DNA of 64,000 nt, from positions 16,582,121 to 16,646,120 of the forward strand of contig OZ022242.1 of NCBI GenBank assembly GCA_963978895.1. Direction: 5' to 3'. Source of the stretch: Erpobdella octoculata. Taxonomy: Eukaryota > Annelida > Clitellata > Hirudinida > Erpobdellidae. Below, one piece after another: positions 57,969 to 64,000 of the stretch (within the stretch, counting starts at the first letter, position 1; each line of letters begins with the position of its first letter). A program made the position numbers and the translations under genes. The notes under the pieces were generated by a model. It was not told the DNA's origin. It saw only the letters and a list, made by a program, of their open reading frames with translations, and made no database searches.

Positions 57969-58617
57969 GCACATTTAGTCAAAAACGGCATAATACAGTA
58001 GTTTATTTGTATCCGTATATAATGTTGCGAGACAAATTTTAACTTATGTATATTTTGCATTAGGTAGTTTTCATCTATAGATTGAGTTATTTTTATTTAA
58101 ATGGATTTTAAGAGCTGATATATTGTATATTTTAGGAAAAACGGCTCCATAAATCAGTTTATTTGTATTTTTTTTTATTGATAATTATTAATGTTTGTAT
58201 ATCATGCAATAAGTAACAATAAAGCATTCAGCTTAAACTGTAGTTATTTTCATTTAATTGGATTAAAAGAGTTGGCATATTCAATTATTTTACCGATTTT
58301 AAGGCCGATTTTGAAAATCGTCTGTAATTTTTTTATACGATGAGTTGGAAGGGTGGATTTTTAACTAATTGTTGCTAACACATATACCTACAAAACAAAA
58401 TATCTTACTGCTTTGCTTCCAATTATGCCAGCTTTTTTTTAATTCTCCTGGACTAATTTCCTTTCAACTCTTGAACGTGCCGGTGTAGTAGTGTCGTAAA
58501 TAAGCAATAGATTAGCAATTAGTACAGAACAAAACGTTTAGTATACATAAAAGACCTAACTAGATGTTACGCTTAATTATGTTGAACCCCTAACCCTTCA
58601 CATGGTTTTATTTCCTA

Positions 58618-58862
58618 CTAGCGGGGTTTTTGAGGTTTTTCTATCTTTTTCTCTTTCACTCCCGTTTTCTTCACGCTTGCTCTCCCGCTCTCGGTTGCTT
58701 TCCCGTTCCCGCTCGCTCTCCCGTTCCCGATCGCTTTCCCGTTCTCGCTTGCTCTCTTGTTCCCACTCGCCTTCAAATTCCCACTCGCTCTCCCAATTCT
58801 GCTTGCTCTCCCGCTCCCACTTGCTTTTCCAACCCAGCTCGCTTTTTCGCTCCTTTTGTAAC
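58618..58862 (-). mobile_element. Helitron-like element with 18-bp minisatellite
   Basis: CTAG at 58618-58621 is preceded by A on the plus strand. The hairpin is eroded (GCGGGGTTTTTGAGG), and the tract GCTCTCCCGCTCTCGGTTGC and its variants fills 58675-58850. Confidence 0.5.
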
Positions 58863-58928
58863 ATTGTTAAATATTATATTTATATTTATGTATGTGACAT
58901 TTATTATTTTGTCTTTGGACTGGTAGCC

Positions 58929-59097
58929 CATTGTGATTCGTGGCCACTTCCGCCCTTCCTCTTTTTTTGACGTGTTTCGAGTTTATTAGACAAAGTCCGC
59001 TGACAACGTTACAAACAATACTAGACAATCGCGAGTAATAAGCGAGCGAGAACGAACAAGAAAAGAGGAAGGGCGGAAGTCGCCACGAATCACAATG
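58929..59097. repeat. Inverted repeat (~37-bp arms, ~94-bp loop) over the start of the DEK_C ORF
   Basis: The left arm 58929-58966 is the reverse complement of 59061-59097 with one mismatch (GTGGCC versus GTCGCC). The right arm is the immediate upstream region and ATG of the DEK_C frame. The transcript could fold into a long hairpin. Confidence 0.9.
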
Positions 59098-59451
59098 GAT
59101 CCAAACAAGTTGAAGGCCGATATCGTCGAAATCCTGAAAAATGCGGACTTATTGCAGCTATCAGCGAAAAAGATCAGACTCCAACTCGAAGAAAAATACA
59201 AAGTGAATCTTTCCGACAAAAAATCAGAAATCGACAGCATCGTGATGAGCGAGATCGATGCAATCATGGAGTCGAAAGACAAGCCGAAGCAGTCTTCGTT
59301 CAAGCAGAAAAAATCCAGTAAAAAGAGAAAGAAAGAGAGCAGTGAGGATGATGATGATGATGATGAGAAAAATGTGGAAATAAAGTCAGATGATGAGGGC
59401 AAAGCAAAACTGATGGGAATACACCCAGGAAATACTTCTCGCGCACCTTAG
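59095..59451 (+). CDS. DEK C-terminal-type domain protein fragment, 118 codons
   Basis: Starts MDPNKLKADIVEILKNAD and continues LSAKKIRLQLEEKYKVNLSD...IDSIVMSEIDAIM (residues 1-60), a DEK_C fold found in DEK and in UAF30/SWIB chromatin proteins, where it binds nucleic acid. A Lys/Ser-rich linker and a run of six Asp (about 83-88) follow. The expected downstream domain is missing: from about residue 108 the sequence changes to hAT transposase in another frame, and the frame stops at 59451. It may be the first exon of a real gene (no clear donor seen), a gene fragment captured by a transposon, or a retrocopy. The domain is intact and unbroken, unlike the transposon frames around it. Confidence 0.6.
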   Translation: MDPNKLKADIVEILKNADLLQLSAKKIRLQLEEKYKVNLSDKKSEIDSIVMSEIDAIMESKDKPKQSSFKQKKSSKKRKKESSEDDDDDDEKNVEIKSDDEGKAKLMGIHPGNTSRAP

Positions 59452-60022
59452 TTCCGGACATGTTTTCTCGTATACGGAATCGTTTGCAAGTCATGGTCGA
59501 TGATGCAAGTTACATAAGTTTCACCAGCGATGTCTGGACGAGCACAAGCAATTTGGATGTTTTCCTCAGTTTGACTGGGCACTGGATAGACACCGATTGG
59601 CATAGGATATCCGTTCTTCTACAACTTTAGCCATTGAAAGGTAAGCACACTGAAGAATTGATTTCAAATCATCTAAAATCCATAGTTGCAGATTGGAATA
59701 TCAGTGAGGCGAAGAAAGGCGTTTTAGTCAGAGACAATGGCACCAGTAGAATTAGACGACTTGGGAAGCTACATTCACATGATTCATCTGCTGGTGGTAG
59801 AAGCATGTACATCTGTCTAGAAGCAAGCTATAATTAAACTTTAAGTGTAATAAGATGAAAATTGAAATTTTAAAGCCAAAGGTCCATTCAGAAAGCGGTC
59901 CATTCAGCACTAGTCACCCCTATATATTATTTTAAATACACTTAAAGTCGGACTCGGTTAAAAATGACCCCAAAACCAGTGCTCGGCATCGGCGCCAAAT
60001 TTGCCACTCGGTCCATCACTAA
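59420..60022 (+). pseudogene. hAT transposase fragment (ZBED-type) with possible right terminal end
   Basis: Frames with YISFTSDVWTSTSNLDVFLS and LTGHWIDTD (about 59507-59605), then HTEELISNHLKSIVADWNIS and VRDNGTS (about 59645-59745), match the catalytic-core start of ZBED-like hAT transposases. A stop at 59630 and the loss of later motifs show decay. At 60022-60005 the minus strand reads TAGTGATGGACCGAGTGG, which resembles a hAT end. No left end was found. Confidence 0.7.
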
Positions 60023-60051
60023 TATTTTGTATAGAGAAAGAACCTCTCTCT

Positions 60052-60073
60052 GTGTGTGTGTGTGTGTGTGTGT
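60052..60073. repeat. (GT)n microsatellite
   Basis: Eleven GT units between the hAT end and an A/T-rich segment. The segment 60100-60140 reappears inverted at 62098-62137. Confidence 0.9.
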
Positions 60074-60224
60074 TTAAGGCATATTTCGGAATGATATCTT
60101 CTTTTAAACAAGTTTCGTTGAACTTTTTAGTCCATTCTTCATTAACAAGCCTCTTACAAAAGTTTTGAAGAGTAACGATTTCTTTTTTATTAGGAATAAG
60201 ACTAAAAAGTGATTTAAAACTTTT

Positions 60225-60428
60225 ATTCCCAATGCTTTTATCTACTCGTCGTCTCTGTTTGTCTTTCTGTTTCTCTGTCTGTTTCAAATCTTGCAATCAA
60301 TTTTTGAGTCACTTCCTGATGATAGATTTTTTTCAAATTTTGCATACATGCTCAAAATAGAAGACAATGCAATATTCAATTATTAGTTTTACAATAAGTC
60401 AATTAATTTAGTTAATTTTAATTAATTT
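60225..60428 (+). repeat. Family A repeat, left part of an interrupted copy
   Basis: Matches the first ~205 bp of the 50243 copy and stops at TTAATTTTAATTAATTTC. The matching right part lies at 61977-62084. Confidence 0.8.
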
Positions 60429-60502
60429 CATTTTTATATGGGAAGAAATATAATAATTTATATTCGTGACTAGCAGAACGTCATGAAAATTAAATCAAGC
60501 TA

Positions 60503-60600
60503 CAGTGGCTTGGTTGGTGGATAAGTCTCTGCCTAAGAAGCTCGAGGTCATGAGTTCAAGCGCACTGATTGACGAATATTTTTTCTTTCACATTTTTAAC
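60503..60600 (+). mobile_element. tRNA-derived SINE-like head
   Basis: An A-box-like TGGCTTGGTTGGTGGATAAG near 60506 and a B-box-like GAGTTCAAGCGC at 60552 are correctly spaced. The tRNA arms do not close, so this is not a tRNA gene. A T-rich tail follows. Confidence 0.4.
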
Positions 60601-60751
60601 TTTCAAGATAATTTTGGTTTAAAAAAATATTTGTCGTTAAATTTTAATCGATAATTTAATTTTGTTTCAGTTTCAATACGGTTTCATAATGATTTAAATA
60701 TGACATTTCGCAAATAAAATATAAAATAATATTTTATAAAATAATATTATA

Positions 60752-61976
60752 CTAGCAGTGCCCGTAGCGGCTTCGCTCGCATGAAATTAGAGAATTTGAA
60801 CCGTGCATACATAGTAGAGTACTGCACGGATCAATTTTTTAGGTCTCGGCTCGGCCCGTCGACAACTTGGCCCAGCCCGTTTCAAAAACCGAATATCCTG
60901 GCCCTGCACGGCCCGTCTAATATGGGCCCGGCCCGTTTTCACAGGCCTAGAAATTCTATATACTTGATGAAAAACTTCGGCCCGTCCCACCTTGACTTCA
61001 GGTTTAGCCCGGCCCGTCTAAACACCCTAAAATCACTAAAATATTTATATACTTGGTTAAAAATCTCGGCCCGTCCTACCTTGATATAAGGTTTAGGCAG
61101 GGCCTTATGAAAACCCTAAAATAACGGCTTGGCCCGTCCGTCCGGTGATAAACTGAACTCATCTACTTTTAACCGGCACAAAACCTCAAAATACCAATTT
61201 TCACATCTGTAGCACTTACAGTTTTTGAGTAGCAGTTATTTTAAAATCAAATAACCCTTTTTCCACTTCACATTTGAGGTCCTGGAAACCAAATTTTCAA
61301 AAAATGGTGAAACACGTATATCATTATTTTTAGAGTAGAAACTAAATACTAATTTTACTTTTGTAGCATTTACAGTTTTTGAGTAGCAGTTACTTTAAAA
61401 TCCAAGTAATCCTATTTTCTACCCCATATTTGAAGTCCTGGAAACCAAATTTTCAAAAAATGGTAAAACACGTATATCATTATTTCTGGAGTAGAAACCA
61501 AATACTCATTTTTACCCCTGCAGCATCTACAGTTTTCGAGTAGCAGTTACATTAAAAACCAAATAACATTATTTTCCATCCCACATTTGAGGTCCTGGAA
61601 ACCAAATTTAAAAAAAATGGTAAAACACGTATATTTTTATTTTTAGAATAGAAACTAAATACTAATTTTTACATCTAAAATATCTATATACTTGGTGAAA
61701 AACCTCGGCCCGTCCCACTTTGATTTAAGGTTTGGCCTGGCCCACCCCACAGTTGAAGTCCTGGAAACCAAATTTTCAAAAAAAGGTGAAACACATATAT
61801 TATTATTTTTAGAGTAGAAACTAAATACTAATTTTTACTTTTGTAGTATTCTCAGTTTTTCAGTAGCAGCTACTTTAAAAACCAAATAACCCAATTTTCC
61901 AACCCACATTTGAGGTCCTGGAAACCAAATTTTCAAAAAATGGTAAAACACGTATATATTATATATTATAATATTA
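60752..61976 (-). mobile_element. Helitron-like element, copy 2 of the CCCGGCCCG / 156-bp-repeat family
   Basis: CTAG at 60752-60755 is preceded by A. Then come GCCCGTAGCGGCTTCGCTCG (short AGCG/CGCT stem), GGCCCGTCGACAACTTGGCC-type repeats to about 61170, and five copies of a ~156-bp unit. It aligns with 41583-42640 and lies between two halves of a family A repeat. Confidence 0.6.
61190..61965. repeat. ~156-bp tandem repeat, five units
   Basis: The block GGTCCTGGAAACCAAATTTT recurs at about 61273, 61429, 61585, 61752 and 61909. Each unit also contains AAACACGTATAT, a YTAAATACTAATTTTTAC-like block and GAGTAGCAGTTACTTTAAAA. Confidence 0.9.
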
Positions 61977-62084
61977 TATATATAAAATAAAAAAGTAATA
62001 TAAGAAGAAATTGATTGCAAAATTTGTGTTTTAATTACATATAAAAGCATTGGGTTTTAAAAATTCGTTTTTAATTTACTTGTT
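61977..62084 (+). repeat. Family A repeat, right part of an interrupted copy
   Basis: Matches the last ~108 bp of the 50243 copy and ends at TTCGTTTTTAATTTACTTGT. Confidence 0.8.
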
Positions 62085-62332
62085 AACATGGAATGCAGAA
62101 TGGACTAAAAAGTTCAACAAAACTTGTCTAAAAGAATATATATATTGCTGAGTTTAAACTTATATGGGTTAACAAATTAGGATTTTCTATTATAGATATA
62201 TATTATATATAATATTATTATATATATATATCTTTGTTTCATTGTTCATAAAATGTTTTATTATCGTTGTTATTCATGTAGTTTATTTTGAGTAAAATAA
62301 AATTATTATTATCCGCCTATCAAACATTACAA

Positions 62333-62818
62333 ATGGCTAACTCAACAGGTTATGGGCCCAGGATGCGTCCAAATTTAATGTTTGATGGCGATGAAAGAAA
62401 GTACGAAATGTGGGAAATAAAATTTTTAGGGGTTATGAGGATACAGAATTAGCTACCCTTTCGAAGTCAGAAAATGAAAACTACAACAGACTACATGCTA
62501 CGAGCTGAAACAACAGCATCATTATTAAAAAGAGCTGGAGAAGTAGTAAGTGATGGTTTACTAATAGCTATGATCCTGAAAGCTCTACCAGTAACATACA
62601 AAACTTTCTGTACAGTCACAACACAGAAAGACAAAGAGCATACTTTTGCAGAATTCAAAGTTGCTTTGCGAAGTTTTGAAGAAAATGAAAGGCATGCCCA
62701 CCCTCTTCATCATGAAGACACAGTAATGGTAAATGATGCGAAACCCTTACAGTGTTTCATATGCCGAAAATATGGACACAAATCCTTTGAATGGAAAAAG
62801 CGCAAAGAACAAAACTAA
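62333..62818 (+). pseudogene. Copia-type gag remnant
   Basis: Starts MANSTGYGPRMRPNLMFDGD at 62333, stops at 62449, and resumes in other frames. The 62474-62818 frame holds the gag core (AMILKALPVTYKTF, FKVALRSFEENER) and a zinc knuckle CFICRKYGHKSFEW, whose last cysteine is replaced by tryptophan. Gag packages element RNA; this copy cannot make intact protein. No LTR was recognised upstream. Confidence 0.82.
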
Positions 62819-62834
62819 ACAGTTAAAAAAAGTG

Positions 62835-64000
62835 GTGTGAAGTATGCAGAAGAACATCGCACAGTACAACAGAATGTAAAAAGAAAGAACACAGTGCAAA
62901 GTCTGTCACAGTCTTTTTGTTGATTGTGGTGCCACAACTCATATTGTCACCGACAAATCAAAGTTTGTTTGTTTTGAACAAAATTTTAAACCTGATAGTC
63001 ACTGCATAAAACTGGCAGATGGCTCAGGATCAACTGGAATCGTGCAAGGTCGAGGTACAGCCAAAGTCTGCATACAAAGTCTAGATGGAAAACTTAGAGA
63101 AGTCAACCTAGAGGATGCATTATATGTCCCGCCATATCAGCAGGATATTTTTTCTGTTCAGGCAGCAATGGAAAAGGGAGCAGCTATAAATTTCAGTCCG
63201 CATTCTGCAGAACTTGTTGCTCAAAATGGTACTATTTTTAATATTTGCAAATCCGGAAAGATGTACTATCTGAACAATGTTGCTGACAGAACTAACAATA
63301 AACACAGCCTGTGTGAGTGGCACTTGATCCTTGGTCATTGCAACGTCAGAGACATCTTGAAACTGGAATCTGTTGTCGATGAAATGAAAATAACCGACAA
63401 GTCAGAATTTCAATGTCAAGTTTGTATTCTTGGGAAGATGATACAGTCTTTCAACAGGCAAAGTGATGCATGTGCCAAAGAACTGTTGGAACTTGTTCAT
63501 TGTGATTTAAGTGGTCCTGTTATACCTACAGCAAGAAACGGTTTCAGATACGCTGCTTGTTTTGTTGATGACCTATCTGGAGCCTGTACCGTTTATTTTC
63601 TACGTCAGAAATGTGATGTTATTCATGCTGCAGAGAAATTTTTGGCTGAGTGTGCACCTATTGCAACAGTTAAACGTATGAGAACCGATAATGGAACAGA
63701 ATTCACAAATAAAGAATTCAAATCATTGATGCTGAAGCATCGAATCAAACATGAAAAATCTGCGCCCTATTCGCCACATTAAAACGGAACCGTTGAACGA
63801 AGCTGGCGATCATTGTTTGAAATGGCGAGATGTTTGCTAATCCAATCTCAACTGCCAAAGGAACTGTGGACATATGCCGTACGTGCTGCAGCATACACAC
63901 GTAATCGATGCTTTTGTCCACGAACTGGCAGAACACCGTATGAAAGTTTGACCGGCAGAAAACCTGACCCGTCCCGATTGTCTGTGTTTGGTTCAACATG
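62835..64000 (+). pseudogene. Copia-type pol remnant (second knuckle, protease, integrase), running off the window
   Basis: A second CCHC knuckle (CEVCRRTSHSTTEC, about 62838-62880) precedes a retroviral-type protease motif (FVDCGATTHIVTD, about 62921-62960). The frame then carries the GAG-pre-integrase region (LCEWHLILGHCN, about 63310) with its CQVCILGK zinc motif, and the integrase core: HCDLSGPV, RTDNGTEFTNKEF (about 63682-63720), and VERSWRSLFEMAR with the third acidic residue. The order protease-integrase before RT is the Copia order. A stop at 63780 replaces the usual glutamine of the SPHQNG stretch. The reverse transcriptase lies beyond 64000. Confidence 0.88.

Larger units (their letters stand above)
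54428..58455 (+). mobile_element. Candidate DNA transposon with 20-bp TIRs carrying a multi-copy uncharacterised gene (possibly Academ-like)
   Basis: The left end TAGTCCAGGAGAATTAAAAA (54428-54447) is repeated in reverse complement at 58436-58455. Weaker similarity continues inward on both sides (GATATTTTGTTTGTA versus GATATTTTGTTTTGTA). Both ends are flanked by ATT, a possible 3-bp target duplication. Inside is the decayed gene at 54705-56897, plus two family A repeats that appear to be nested later. The 3-bp duplication and the protein family make an Academ-type transposon plausible, but this is inference. Confidence 0.75.

Overview
This is an AT-rich stretch of an animal nuclear genome. 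It has spliced genes, a Toll-like receptor, a cytoplasmic intermediate filament (IF) protein with a lamin tail and a long, lamin-type coil 1B of about 140 residues, and many animal-type transposons. The long coil 1B and the lamin tail point to a protostome, most likely a lophotrochozoan such as a mollusc or annelid. The sequence alone does not fix the species.

Layout, left to right. (1) 47-4889 (+): the 3' end of a Toll-like receptor in three exons, with a 26-bp tandem duplication that breaks its reading frame. Its last intron holds a 0.9-kb (ATGT)n array and a 1184-bp hAT-type element. (2) 4910-8047: intergenic, with repeats and a tRNA-derived SINE-like copy. (3) 8048-14290 (-): a complete 11-exon intermediate filament gene, with a TATA box and initiator just upstream. 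(4) 14352-36838: a long intergenic region of microsatellites, Helitron-like copies, a hAT transposon with target-site duplication, and one intact tRNA-Ser(AGA). (5) 36839-49505 (-): a three-exon claudin/PMP22-like four-helix membrane protein of 157 residues. Its 11.8-kb first intron is packed with a LINE, three (ATGT)n arrays, Helitron-like copies and a Gypsy integrase relic. (6) 49506-64000: mostly transposons. These include a 4.0-kb element with 20-bp terminal inverted repeats that carries a decayed gene of a multi-copy animal protein family, a DEK_C-domain ORF whose start region is copied as an inverted repeat, hAT fragments, nested Helitron-like copies, and a decayed Copia retrotransposon running off the right edge.

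The three host genes (immune receptor, cytoskeleton, junction-type membrane protein) show no operon-like or functional link. The main themes are transposon nesting and expansion of one tetranucleotide, (ATGT)n. Six sizeable arrays total about 3.6 kb, and several abut transposon ends. Eight dispersed repeats share a Helitron-type 3' end (GC-rich segment near CTAG or a variant, always followed by T). The most interesting candidate for an undescribed system is the TIR transposon at 54428-58455. Second are the TLR frameshift duplication and the DEK_C hairpin locus.
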